A stretch of DNA of 11,141 nt, from assembly GCA_050292445.1 (NCBI GenBank), contig JBNKLQ010000207.1, positions 1 through 11,141 on the forward strand, read 5' to 3'. The translations under genes were made by a program, and so were the position numbers. The notes beneath the pieces are model-generated. The model did not search any database. It was given only the letters and a program-made list of their open reading frames with translations, and was not told the DNA's origin. Positions within the stretch are counted from its first letter, which is position 1; the number at the start of each line of letters is the position of its first letter. Source of the DNA: Leptofilum sp050292445. GTDB taxonomy: Bacteria; Chloroflexota; Anaerolineae; Promineifilales; Promineifilaceae. This document shows, in pieces, positions 1 to 7,002 of this stretch.

Positions 1-623
1 GCCAGCGGCATCAAATCGACAGTGGCTGCGAGACTGAGGGCCAATCCAAGCCAGATGCTTCGCTGCCATGACGGCCGTTTCCACACCCGCCATAAAGTCC
101 ACACCAGTAAGGGATATTGATACGTGATTTGTTGGGTGTAATGCCCGTATAAGACATGCATCGTGCGATTGGGAAAAAAGGCAAAAATGGCACCAGCCAC
201 AACGGCCGTTGCTTTATGGTCTGTTAATTCCAAAATGAGCAGTGAGCTAAACAGCCAGGTAAGAACATACGACAAGAAGATATGGGCATTGTATGTTGCC
301 GTCAATGAGCTGCCTAAGTGAATCGCAATCATGGGCACAAATCGCGACCAGGCCATAGCTGTTAGTAGAGGATGTTCAACATAAAGGGGGTGGAACAAAT
401 AGGTCAGCTCTGCGGGTGACTGATGCAACGTAAAAATAGCGTAGTCGAACCACCAGGCAAACCAGGCATGCTCTAAACCATCGGCAAATTTAAAGCCAGG
501 CACATGGGTTTGCCAATTGAAGATAAGTGGGTAGGTGAAAACGGCCGTAACCACAGTCGCAATTACACTAACAAATAAGGCAAACTTCCACCGGGATGTT
601 TGAGACACTTCAGCCATGAGCAT
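1..623 (-). CDS. GT-C-like polytopic membrane protein, N-terminal part (cut by left edge)
   Basis: An open frame runs from an ATG at 623 (second ATG at 617) to the left edge without a stop, giving about 207 residues. The C-terminus lies outside the window. Residues 13-31 form a first membrane span. It is followed by an acidic loop with FADGLEHAWFAWW and then FHPLYVEHPLL, matching the arrangement in polytopic GT-C glycosyltransferase-like proteins, where a loop Asp precedes a Trp-rich helix and a 'yP.g' segment. Further on, the FFPNRTMHVLYGHYTQQ segment resembles the 'P....H..GH' motif of YfhO/PMT-like membrane proteins. At least four hydrophobic segments are visible. No good Shine-Dalgarno sequence precedes either ATG, so the start is uncertain. 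It follows the kinase terminator by about 100 nt, so it is probably transcribed separately but may belong to the same glycan locus. GT-C membership is inferred from pattern only; acceptor and donor are unknown. Confidence 0.72.
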   Translation of the reverse strand, partial: MLMAEVSQTSRWKFALFVSVIATVVTAVFTYPLIFNWQTHVPGFKFADGLEHAWFAWWFDYAIFTLHQSPAELTYLFHPLYVEHPLLTAMAWSRFVPMIAIHLGSSLTATYNAHIFLSYVLTWLFSSLLILELTDHKATAVVAGAIFAFFPNRTMHVLYGHYTQQITYQYPLLVWTLWRVWKRPSWQRSIWLGLALSLAATVDLMPL

Positions 624-729
624 TTAGTTTAATATGGCAGGACCTTTTTTTGCATAGCCAATAAGGTTGGTTTGTCAGGATTTAAGCACGACTTTGGCAA
701 AATGTAGCATAGATGGCCCATAAAACGAA

Positions 730-759
730 AAGACCCAGGTACTATTGCACCCGGGTCTT
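730..759 (-). terminator. Rho-independent terminator after the BY-kinase gene
   Basis: Read on the minus strand, the arms AAGACCCGGGT and ACCTGGGTCTT pair over 11 positions with one mismatch around an 8-nt loop. A T-rich run (TTTTCGTTTTA) follows directly. The element lies 64 nt after the kinase stop codon and would end the glycan/kinase transcript before the GT-C gene. Confidence 0.82.
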
Positions 760-822
760 CCAAAATTGCGTAGCTTTTTAGGCTCTATTCAGAATTAGAA
801 TAGCTCATTTGCGGATAGCAAG

Positions 823-1467
823 CTAACCGTAATACGCTTCCATTGAGCTGTCTACGGGTGCATTGGTCAACGTGGCTCCAATGATATTGACCCGCGCTTT
901 TTCTAAAATTTCTTTGGCCCGTTCTGCATGTTCACGGCGCGTTTTGCCAGCACTGAGCACCAGCAAGACGCCATCAGCCTTGGCTCCCAAAACGGCCGCA
1001 TCCGTAACGGCGTTCACTGGAGGCGCATCAAACAAGATGATGTCGGCCTTTTCTTGCAGCCGGGCGATGAGTTGATCCACTTGCGGCGTGCCCAAAATAT
1101 CCGCCGGGTTCGGTGGCTTGGTGCCCGCTGCTAGCAGCCACAGGTTTTCCACGGCCGTTTCCTGCAAGTGTGGTTCGTCATTGTGTAGAATGGCATCTGT
1201 AAAGCCTGGTTCGGCTGGCTTGTCAAAGAGTGTGTGCAGCGACGGCCGTCGTAAATCACAATCGACCAGCACCGTTTTACGGCCGCTTTGGGCCATCGTG
1301 ACCGCCAGATTGGCCACCGTGCTGCTTTTTCCATCGCCCATCCCTGGTGAAGTCACCACCAGCGAACACAAAGGAGACTCTAAACTATAAAAAGAAAGAT
1401 TCGTCCGCAGCGTGCGAAACGCCTCGCTCAATGGCGAACGCGGGTTGGTAATTGTCACTAAATCCAT
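823..1467 (-). CDS. BY-kinase, CpsD/CapB/YwqD-type tyrosine autokinase for polysaccharide export
   Basis: This 214-residue cytoplasmic P-loop protein of the MRP/MinD-like BY-kinase family autophosphorylates on C-terminal tyrosines and controls polymerisation and export of surface polysaccharide. The N-terminal SPLSEAFRTLRTNLSF is the usual start of the domain. Walker A is SPGMGDGKSS (residues 40-49), Walker A' is VLVDCDLRRP (66-75), Walker B is IILFDAPP (143-150), and the G-T-K-P-P-N-P segment (115-121) matches the family's 'aG..ppnP.elL' loop. There is no fused membrane domain, so it is the split (Firmicutes-like) architecture and would need a separate membrane activator. Two candidates lie immediately upstream. 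The C-terminus EAYYG holds only two adjacent tyrosines, fewer than the usual tyrosine cluster. AGGGTGA lies 6 nt before the ATG. Family call is secure; substrate is unknown. Confidence 0.92.
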   Translation of the reverse strand: MDLVTITNPRSPLSEAFRTLRTNLSFYSLESPLCSLVVTSPGMGDGKSSTVANLAVTMAQSGRKTVLVDCDLRRPSLHTLFDKPAEPGFTDAILHNDEPHLQETAVENLWLLAAGTKPPNPADILGTPQVDQLIARLQEKADIILFDAPPVNAVTDAAVLGAKADGVLLVLSAGKTRREHAERAKEILEKARVNIIGATLTNAPVDSSMEAYYG

Positions 1468-1577
1468 ATTTCACCCTAGATTGCTAAGAGCTAAAGCCCT
1501 CAGCTAAAATTCCACTATACGTGAAGCGGTCGCTCCACGGCATTACCGATTACTGAATACTGACTACCGAATATCGA

Positions 1578-2228
1578 TCACTGCCCCGGTATCCGTCCCA
1601 CTACGGGAATTTCCAGATACCGTTCCACATCTTCAGCCCGGCGCACCACGCCAGATTCAATCCACTCCAACACAAAAATAACGATGATGCCCAGCAGCAC
1701 GCCAAATACGCCGCCTGCGGCCGCATTTACCTCTACGTTGGGACTTACACCGACAACCTTGGGATCGTCCTGAAACTCAATCGTGATGCGATCTGCCTGG
1801 AGGTTTTTATCATTTTCTTGGCTTTGCCACTGGATGAGCAGATTTCCCCAAGTGCGGACAATATCATTGCCCAGGTCCGGATCGGTGTTTTCTACATTGA
1901 CCTGCACCACAAGACCTAGCCGATCCGAGGAAACTGTGACGTCGCCCAGTAAATCATTGGCCTGCATATCTAGCTGCAAAATATTGATGACGTCCTGCGC
2001 GCGATAGCTGCTGTTGAGCCACTGTTCATAATTGCCCAGCAATTCCCGTGCGGCCTGCGATTGTCCAAAATCGGTTCGGGCGGGCCGTACCAGCATCTTC
2101 AGGCTGGATTCATACACGACGGGTTGTATCCGACTGAAACCATAGGCTGCTCCAGCCGTCAACATCGCCAGCAAAATAATAATCCAGCCGCGCCGTCGCA
2201 AAATTCTAAAGTAATCACTCAATGCCAT
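1578..2228 (-). CDS. Wzz/YveK-like chain-length determinant or BY-kinase activator (first copy)
   Basis: This 216-residue inner-membrane protein has the topology of polysaccharide co-polymerases: a short basic N-terminus (YFRILRRRGW), membrane span 1 at about 14-31, an extracytoplasmic domain of about 135 residues, a Pro-containing segment (SPNVEV, 162-167), membrane span 2 at about 168-188, and a short cytoplasmic tail ending EIPVVGRIPG. That tail is what normally leads into the BY-kinase domain in fused proteins. Here the kinase is the next gene, 110 nt downstream. The external domain is short and has no long coiled coil, closer to CapA/YwqC activators than to O-antigen Wzz. The start has only a weak ribosome site (AAAGTGA about 9 nt upstream). 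Role inferred: partner of the downstream kinase in setting chain length or export. Confidence 0.85.
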   Translation of the reverse strand: MALSDYFRILRRRGWIIILLAMLTAGAAYGFSRIQPVVYESSLKMLVRPARTDFGQSQAARELLGNYEQWLNSSYRAQDVINILQLDMQANDLLGDVTVSSDRLGLVVQVNVENTDPDLGNDIVRTWGNLLIQWQSQENDKNLQADRITIEFQDDPKVVGVSPNVEVNAAAGGVFGVLLGIIVIFVLEWIESGVVRRAEDVERYLEIPVVGRIPGQ

Positions 2229-2319
2229 AGTTTTTATTCACTTTCTGATAGTTGGACGGGCAGTAAAAAAGTGATAAGTAGACTATTTGCTTTTCACTAA
2301 TCTCCGCATACCGTCAAAA

Positions 2320-2994
2320 TCAATCCTTTGGGATTTCACCTAAAACAGCGAATCCCATTGCTTCTGCTTCTTCCCGATTGCGAATGGTAGGGTCCAGATA
2401 CTCCACTAGCAGTGCCAACCCCAGCCCGGCTGCCAGGCCGATAGCGATGCGCAGCGGAATGTCGAGTAGGTTGCTCAGGCTGCGTGGTAGCGGGGTGACA
2501 ACGGGTTCGTCTAGCAAAACGAGCACGGCCGTTTCTCCCCCAAGTTGTGGTAAAGCGTCGGCATTTTGCTCACTCAGCACCGTAATGGCTGCGTCTATGA
2601 TGTGACCCAACGTTTCGGCATCCCCATGCTGGATGAAGAGCTGGAGCTTGCTGCGCACATTGTCGGCACTGACGCTATAGCTGCTGGGAGCCACGTCTAT
2701 GTTTTCTTGAGCGAGCTGGTTGGAAACGGCCGTCTTAAAGGTCCCGCTCACCGCCCAATCCGTCAGCCCATTCACAATATATTCCGAGCCAAGCCAGTTG
2801 TAGTAGCGATCTTCATCCACTAGTTCGGCACCAGGGCTGGGAGATTGAGCCACGATAAAGTTGACGCCTACGTTAAAGCCAGGCGCAGGCGGTGGTTGAT
2901 ACGTCACGGCGCTAAACAGCGCCACCACCAGCGGCGGAATCAACACCAGCAGCCAACGCCGCCGAAAAATGTTCCAAAATGCACGTAATTCCAT
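2320..2994 (-). CDS. Wzz/YveK-like chain-length determinant or BY-kinase activator (second copy)
   Basis: This 224-residue protein has the same plan as its downstream neighbour: basic N-terminus (FWNIFRRRW), membrane span 1 at about 13-31, a periplasmic or external domain, membrane span 2 at about 178-199, and a cytoplasmic tail with NREEAEAMGFAVLGEIPKD. The tail matches the 'r..ee.e..lg..vLG.IP' signature of Wzz-family C-termini. A PQPPPAPG-like stretch just after span 1 (YQPPPAPGF, 32-40) is unusual. Sequence similarity to the first copy is low beyond topology, so the pair are divergent paralogues rather than a recent duplication. It starts 20 nt after the GT87 stop, consistent with the same operon, and its own ribosome site is weak. 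Confidence 0.8.
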   Translation of the reverse strand: MELRAFWNIFRRRWLLVLIPPLVVALFSAVTYQPPPAPGFNVGVNFIVAQSPSPGAELVDEDRYYNWLGSEYIVNGLTDWAVSGTFKTAVSNQLAQENIDVAPSSYSVSADNVRSKLQLFIQHGDAETLGHIIDAAITVLSEQNADALPQLGGETAVLVLLDEPVVTPLPRSLSNLLDIPLRIAIGLAAGLGLALLVEYLDPTIRNREEAEAMGFAVLGEIPKD

Positions 2995-3014
2995 AATTTA
3001 ATGATTGCGCTTTC

Positions 3015-4184
3015 TTAAGCGCTTTGTACCTCTGCGATTGAGTGATCTGCCTGACGAGCGTAAGCCCCAAAAAAGGTGATAGCCAGGGCGATAGGTACCC
3101 AATAGGTTTGTACCTCGCTAATCTCAAAACTACGTTGGTAAATGGCACCCAAATTAATGCCAACCATTACGGCCGCCCAACCAAGCGCCTCTAACCGATT
3201 AAAACGCCCGTCGGCTATCCAAATCACAATTTGCAGCAAGGGCAGCAATAATACAATGACATCGTATCCCCAGCCAAACGGCGCGGTGATGACAGAAATT
3301 AACACCGTGGCCTGTACCCAGATGTTTAGATCAACTTGTTCTCGATTACGCCACCACAGCCAAATGGTTATCGGCAAAATAACGATGCCCATTAGCTTGG
3401 CCCATTGCCAGCCAAACGTGACGGCCAGAATCCCGCCCAGGGTTGGCGTTTCCCAGGCAAGCAGGCTGCCTTCGCTAACGGTTTGCGTATAATCGGCGAT
3501 GAAAGACGGCCGTAACACAAAAACAACGGCCGTTAACGTCACAAGCCCTGCAATGAGCCCAGCCAATGCTCGATAATCACGCCGCATCCATAATAGATGC
3601 AAAAAGATGATAGGCAGGGTCAGATAAACAAGATGTGGCTTGACCAGGGTTAAAACCAGGCACAATCCCGCCACAAAAAGCTGTTCACGGTTGTAAAAGA
3701 ATACGAAGCCAGCCAGCCCCATAAAAACCAGCGTATTGACTTGCCCCATCAGTAACGCAATCATGGTGGGTAGAAACAGCAAGCCGACGAGAGGCGCTAA
3801 ATGGTTTCGTCGCTGGCTGCTGTTTTGCACGGCCAGCGTTCGCCACACCAAAACCGAACCCGTGAATACCATTGTGATGTTGGTGAGCAGCCACAACCAG
3901 GTTGCCCGTTCAAAGGAAACGGCCGTATATGGCAGCAACAACGCCAACAACCAGGGCGGATTCCAGGTAATCACTGCCCAATCTTCTTGCCACTGAGTAT
4001 GTTCCGCTTCTGTTTGCAACAACAACTCAGCATCAGCAAAGTTTTCAGATTGAGCCAATAGTTTGGCCGCACTCCAATAGGCCCGGAAATCCCCGCGACC
4101 CATCGAGGGTGGCACCGGAATTGGCCCCAATAAAACAAAAAGGAACAGGGCAATTAAAATTCCGGCAGAGAGATATTTTTTCAA
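3015..4184 (-). CDS. GT87-family (DUF2029) polyprenol-phosphate-sugar glycosyltransferase
   Basis: This 389-residue membrane protein has about ten hydrophobic spans. Family marks are GDFRAYWSAAKLL (31-43, with the loop Asp32 expected to be catalytic in GT-C enzymes), WNPPWLLALLLP (74-85), MGQVNTLVFMGL (146-157) and LVKPHLVYL (180-188). These correspond to the GT87 pattern of mycobacterial PimE/AftC-like mannosyl- and arabinosyltransferases, which use polyprenyl-phosphate sugars outside the membrane. The start is a TTG at 4184: AAGGA lies 7 nt upstream and the TTG overlaps the TGA stop of the GT4 gene (TTGA), pointing to translational coupling. Within the operon it would transfer a sugar onto the growing glycan at the outer face; the actual sugar cannot be read from sequence. 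Confidence 0.87.
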   Translation of the reverse strand: MKKYLSAGILIALFLFVLLGPIPVPPSMGRGDFRAYWSAAKLLAQSENFADAELLLQTEAEHTQWQEDWAVITWNPPWLLALLLPYTAVSFERATWLWLLTNITMVFTGSVLVWRTLAVQNSSQRRNHLAPLVGLLFLPTMIALLMGQVNTLVFMGLAGFVFFYNREQLFVAGLCLVLTLVKPHLVYLTLPIIFLHLLWMRRDYRALAGLIAGLVTLTAVVFVLRPSFIADYTQTVSEGSLLAWETPTLGGILAVTFGWQWAKLMGIVILPITIWLWWRNREQVDLNIWVQATVLISVITAPFGWGYDVIVLLLPLLQIVIWIADGRFNRLEALGWAAVMVGINLGAIYQRSFEISEVQTYWVPIALAITFFGAYARQADHSIAEVQSA

Positions 4185-5296
4185 AATGCGTTCCTTTGCT
4201 GCATCTTTTCCTCCACAAAAGCCAGGATTTTTTGTTTAAACAGTTTGCTATCAAACTGTTTGGCATGGGCTTGAATTTCCTGACTATGCCAGGTTTCTGT
4301 TTCAAGCAACTCAACAGCCTCGATGATGGCCTCAACCGTTTGCTGTTCAAACAGAATGCCGGTTTTGCCCGGCACAACCGTTTCCAGTGCACCCCCTGCA
4401 GCGTAGGCAATGACAGGCCGTCCGGCGGACATCGCTTGCAAGGGGGCAATGCCAAAATCCTCTTCGCCAGGAAACATGAAGGCGTGGCATTTTGCCAGCA
4501 GCGAGGGCAATTCTTCATCTGGTACGTAGCCCAAAAATTCAACGGTGGGGCCAGCCAATGATTCCAGTCGTTTTCTGTCTCGACCGCTGCCCGCAATGCG
4601 GAGCGGCCGTTTCATCTTGTTAAACGCTTCAATCAAAACATCAATTCGACGATACGGCACCAGCCGCCCCACCAGCAAATAATAATCTTCTACGTCGCTG
4701 CAAGGCGCAAAACGGCTCGTGTCCACCGGCGGGTAGATGATAGCTGATTCTCGCCGATACACTTTTTCGATTCGCCGACGGACTTCCTGCGAAATAGCCA
4801 CGAAATGATCCACTCGATCGGCGGCTAGACGGTCCCATTGGCGCAAAAACGTGAGAAACGGTGGCAAAATTTTGCGCGCCAGCCAGCCCAACTGTTCCTG
4901 TTCAGCATATTGCTGATAGCGCCACACGTATCGCGTGGGCGTCAGACAGTAGCAGATGTGCACGGTTTCTGGCCCAGTAATGATGCCGTGACAAAAACCG
5001 CTCTTGTTGCTGATCACCAAATCGTAGCCGCGCAGATCATGCTGCTCAAAAGAAAAAGGGTAGAGGGGGAAATATAGCTGCTGCTTACGATGAGAAAATG
5101 GTAGCTTATCAATAAAACTGGTGCGAATGTCCCACGTTTGCCAATGGGCTGGCATCCGGTCTGGGGCGTAAAGCGAGGTGTAAATGGGCGCGTCGGGAAA
5201 CAGTTCCACCAATGTTTCCAGCACATCTTCTGCGCCGCCGATCTGGTTCATCCAGTCATGAACAAGCGCCACTTTCAGAGAATGTGTTACCTTCAT
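4181..5296 (-). CDS. GT4-family glycosyltransferase (GT-B fold)
   Basis: This 371-residue cytoplasmic or membrane-associated glycosyltransferase transfers a sugar from a nucleotide donor during polysaccharide or lipid-linked oligosaccharide synthesis. The N-terminal LKVALVHDWMNQIGGAEDVL (7-26) is the typical acceptor-side start with the GGAE loop. HICYCLTPTRYVW (113-125) is common to this subgroup. The C-terminal Rossmann half shows YYLLVGRLVPYRRID (205-219), RIAGSGRDRKRL (233-244) and the donor-site stretch FPGEEDFGIAPLQAMSAGRP (275-294). The second Glu of the usual E-x7-E pair is Gln287 here. The ATG at 5296 is 5 nt after the PspA stop; the homology-like part begins at residue 7, so the true start may lie slightly downstream. 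It overlaps the GT87 gene by 4 nt. Sugar specificity is unknown. Confidence 0.9.
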   Translation of the reverse strand: MKVTHSLKVALVHDWMNQIGGAEDVLETLVELFPDAPIYTSLYAPDRMPAHWQTWDIRTSFIDKLPFSHRKQQLYFPLYPFSFEQHDLRGYDLVISNKSGFCHGIITGPETVHICYCLTPTRYVWRYQQYAEQEQLGWLARKILPPFLTFLRQWDRLAADRVDHFVAISQEVRRRIEKVYRRESAIIYPPVDTSRFAPCSDVEDYYLLVGRLVPYRRIDVLIEAFNKMKRPLRIAGSGRDRKRLESLAGPTVEFLGYVPDEELPSLLAKCHAFMFPGEEDFGIAPLQAMSAGRPVIAYAAGGALETVVPGKTGILFEQQTVEAIIEAVELLETETWHSQEIQAHAKQFDSKLFKQKILAFVEEKMQQRNAF

Positions 5297-5301
5297 CTGA
5301 T

Positions 5302-5976
5302 TTAGATGCCCAGACGGTTCATGCGATCTGCCAGGGCTGCTTCCACTTCCAGGCTTTGCATGGCGTCATCCAACTGGTTGTCTAAACTGCTGGCCTGTAC
5401 CTCCCAGGCGGCGTCGGCATGGTCCAGACGGCTGCGAATGTTTTCGGCGGCGGTAGCGACCTCACTATCTCCCTGGCTCATCAACGAATCTAATGAGCGC
5501 ATGGCTTTGGCAGAAACTTCTTTGGATTTAGCCAGCTGGAGCAAAAAGCCCAGCTCCTGTCGCTCTTGCTTGGCGATAGCCAGCCGCCCTTCCAGTTTCA
5601 CCTTCACATCATCCAGCATTTCCAGGGCAGACACCTGCTTTTCCAGGGAGGCGTCATATGTTTTGATCAGCTCCATAGCGGACATAAACCGCTTTTGGGT
5701 CACCATGGCTTCGGTGCGTTTGCCTTGCTTTAGGAAGGTGTCGATGGCTAAATCAAACTTGGCTGCTTCATTAGCCAGGTTTTCCCGGCGGCGGCGCGAG
5801 GTTTTTACCTGAGCATACATAGGGGCGATGGTTTGTTTAAACTCTTCCAACTCCCGCTCCGCCTGGCGGATATACTCATCGTAAATGGAGAGATCGCTTT
5901 TTTGCAGGGCTTTGTCGGCGGCTTCATGCAGCCGTGCTTTAAACAGGGTTCTGAGCTTTTGTAATAATGAGGCCAT
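5302..5976 (-). CDS. pspA: PspA/IM30 family phage-shock / membrane-repair protein
   Basis: This 224-residue, highly charged, almost wholly helical protein belongs to the ESCRT-III-like PspA/IM30/Vipp1 family, which binds stressed inner membranes and polymerises into rods or rings. The N-terminal MASLLQKLRTLFKARLHEAADKA segment is the amphipathic membrane-binding helix plus the conserved 'L.r....k...n' start. Long Lys/Glu/Arg-rich coiled-coil helices follow (about 25-150), with no membrane span or signal peptide. Length is typical of the family. The ATG at 5976 has no Shine-Dalgarno sequence but is only 6 nt downstream of a good -10 box, suggesting a leaderless or nearly leaderless mRNA. The GT4 gene starts 5 nt after its stop. 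A pspC-type gene lies just upstream, separated by a terminator. Family call is firm; coupling to glycan synthesis is inferred from gene order. Confidence 0.93.
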   Translation of the reverse strand: MASLLQKLRTLFKARLHEAADKALQKSDLSIYDEYIRQAERELEEFKQTIAPMYAQVKTSRRRRENLANEAAKFDLAIDTFLKQGKRTEAMVTQKRFMSAMELIKTYDASLEKQVSALEMLDDVKVKLEGRLAIAKQERQELGFLLQLAKSKEVSAKAMRSLDSLMSQGDSEVATAAENIRSRLDHADAAWEVQASSLDNQLDDAMQSLEVEAALADRMNRLGI

Positions 5977-5982
5977 GCGGCG

Positions 5983-6010
5983 ATTATACTTTTAAGAGGG
6001 GGGGAGGCAA
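5983..6010 (-). promoter_or_regulatory. Sigma-70-like promoter of pspA, probably giving a leaderless mRNA
   Basis: On the minus strand TTGCCT (6010-6005) is followed, after a 16-nt C/T-rich spacer, by a perfect TATAAT (5988-5983). Only 6 nt (CGCCGC) separate the -10 box from the pspA ATG, so initiation at the usual distance would fall at or within 1-2 nt of the start codon. The -35 box overlaps the T-tract of the preceding terminator. No sigma-54 (GG-N10-GC) signal of the enterobacterial psp type is seen. Confidence 0.6.
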
Positions 6011-6053
6011 AAAAACGGCCGTTTCCACCAAAATTGTGGAGAAACGGCCGTTT
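6006..6053 (-). terminator. Intrinsic terminator built from two ACGGCCGT palindromes (after pspC-like gene)
   Basis: Read on the minus strand, two copies of AAACGGCCGTTT (6053-6042 and 6024-6013) pair as a 12-bp arm. After a 2-nt bulge they continue with CCAC/GTGG around a 7-nt loop. A run of seven T (6015-6009) follows at once. Each arm is itself a palindrome, so alternative small hairpins are possible. It would end the LiaF-like/PspC transcript about 50 nt after the pspC stop and just before the pspA promoter. Confidence 0.85.
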
Positions 6054-6101
6054 CGAGGGTTCGTCTGGCGTCAGGAGATGAAGAAGCCAGACTGTTCTTG
6101 C

Positions 6102-6335
6102 TTAATTGATGACGATTTCTTCCTCATCAAAAGCATGGGCTTTGGCCACCGGCTCCTCATCGGTGGGCATTAAAGCCCACATAATCAGGTAAACCAGAAA
6201 ACTGCCATGTCCTAATAACAAAACAAAAATCAAGCGTACGATGACGGGATCGATGTCTAGGTAATTGGCGATACCACTGCATACGCCACCAACCATTTCA
6301 TCATGTGTATTACGGACCAACTTTTTGTTACTCAT
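6102..6335 (-). CDS. PspC-domain small membrane protein
   Basis: This 77-residue protein consists almost entirely of one PspC domain, a membrane sensor/regulator of the phage-shock and related (Lia, PspC-ToastRack) stress systems. The signature GGVCSGIANYLDIDPVIVRL (16-35) is followed by a membrane span (about 32-56) ending in WALMP, and then an acidic tail DEEEIVIN. A GGAGGT ribosome site lies 8 nt before the ATG, much stronger than those of the glycan genes. It lies downstream of a LiaF-like protein and upstream of pspA. There is no C-terminal LiaF or ToastRack domain, so it is the minimal form. Confidence 0.92.
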   Translation of the reverse strand: MSNKKLVRNTHDEMVGGVCSGIANYLDIDPVIVRLIFVLLLGHGSFLVYLIMWALMPTDEEPVAKAHAFDEEEIVIN

Positions 6336-6458
6336 TTTTCAATACCTCCACACAGTTGTGTTAATTAACTTATTTGGTTAGCAATTTTTTTGATTGCTTG
6401 TCTCTTTGACACACACTATTACGTGGCAGGTTTGAAAAGGTTTCAGCCCAAAATTGAT

Positions 6459-6977
6459 TTACAGTTTTTCCTTGGGGATTTGCTGGCGACGGCGTGGTAG
6501 CAGCATCCAAAGGCCCAGCCCAATAAGGGCAATGGGCCAGTAGCGCCCAAGGCCGCCTAGTCCATTAAAAAATGCGCCAAAAATAAAGAACATGACGGCA
6601 CTGATGAGCAAGAGGCGGCTTCCTTCTCGCCATGAAGCGCGTCGTTGGTGGCCTAGAAGTCCAGCCAGAATCAGGCCGATGCCGACAAACCCTGGGATCA
6701 ATGTCCAGATGTAGGCCCAGCTTTCCCAGGTGTTGGTTAGATTTTGCACATACAAGATGCCGCCAATGCCCGAGACAATGCTACCAGGAATGGCCATTGC
6801 GGGGCTGCCTAATAGCGCACTGAGAATCAGTAGCACGCCTACCGAAACGACGATTAGTGGCCATTGGCGACCAATATCCAGGTTAAATGCGAGGCCGGGA
6901 AAAAGTTGGATCACCAAAAAAAGGAGACCCACTAAAATCAAAATTGTGCCAATGATGATTGAACTACGCTTGTGCAT
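6459..6977 (-). CDS. LiaI/LiaF-like (DUF5668-type) six-span membrane protein
   Basis: This 172-residue very hydrophobic protein has spans at roughly 6-26, 38-57, 62-79, 86-108, 121-140 and 145-160. The N-terminal hairpin with 'iiiG.ilIlvGllfL' followed by 'WPlivv.vGvlLil' is the repeated pattern of LiaI-LiaF-like transmembrane regions. The pattern returns near the C-terminus as GRYWPIALIGLGLWMLL (144-160). The tail is basic (RRRQQIPKEK). These proteins are regularly found with PspC in cell-envelope stress operons, as here, where the pspC-like gene follows after 123 nt. GGAGGT lies 8 nt upstream of the ATG. A precise role (sensor or anchor) cannot be read from the sequence. Confidence 0.8.
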   Translation of the reverse strand: MHKRSSIIIGTILILVGLLFLVIQLFPGLAFNLDIGRQWPLIVVSVGVLLILSALLGSPAMAIPGSIVSGIGGILYVQNLTNTWESWAYIWTLIPGFVGIGLILAGLLGHQRRASWREGSRLLLISAVMFFIFGAFFNGLGGLGRYWPIALIGLGLWMLLPRRRQQIPKEKL

Positions 6978-7002
6978 GATATTTCACCTCCAACTTCTTT
7001 TC

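Noticed and set aside
823..1467. Several 67-100 codon frames antisense or out of frame with the BY-kinase
   Set aside because: They lie wholly inside a well-supported gene, have arginine/serine-rich non-protein-like composition and no ribosome site.
5977..6012. Sigma-54 promoter for pspA, as in enterobacteria
   Set aside because: No GG-N10-GC signature is present; a sigma-70-like -35/-10 pair fits instead.
6360..6398. Palindrome GTTAATTAAC and a small AGCAAT/ATTGCT hairpin upstream of the PspC-like gene
   Set aside because: Short arms in AT-rich DNA with no T-run; may be part of a promoter but cannot be told from chance.
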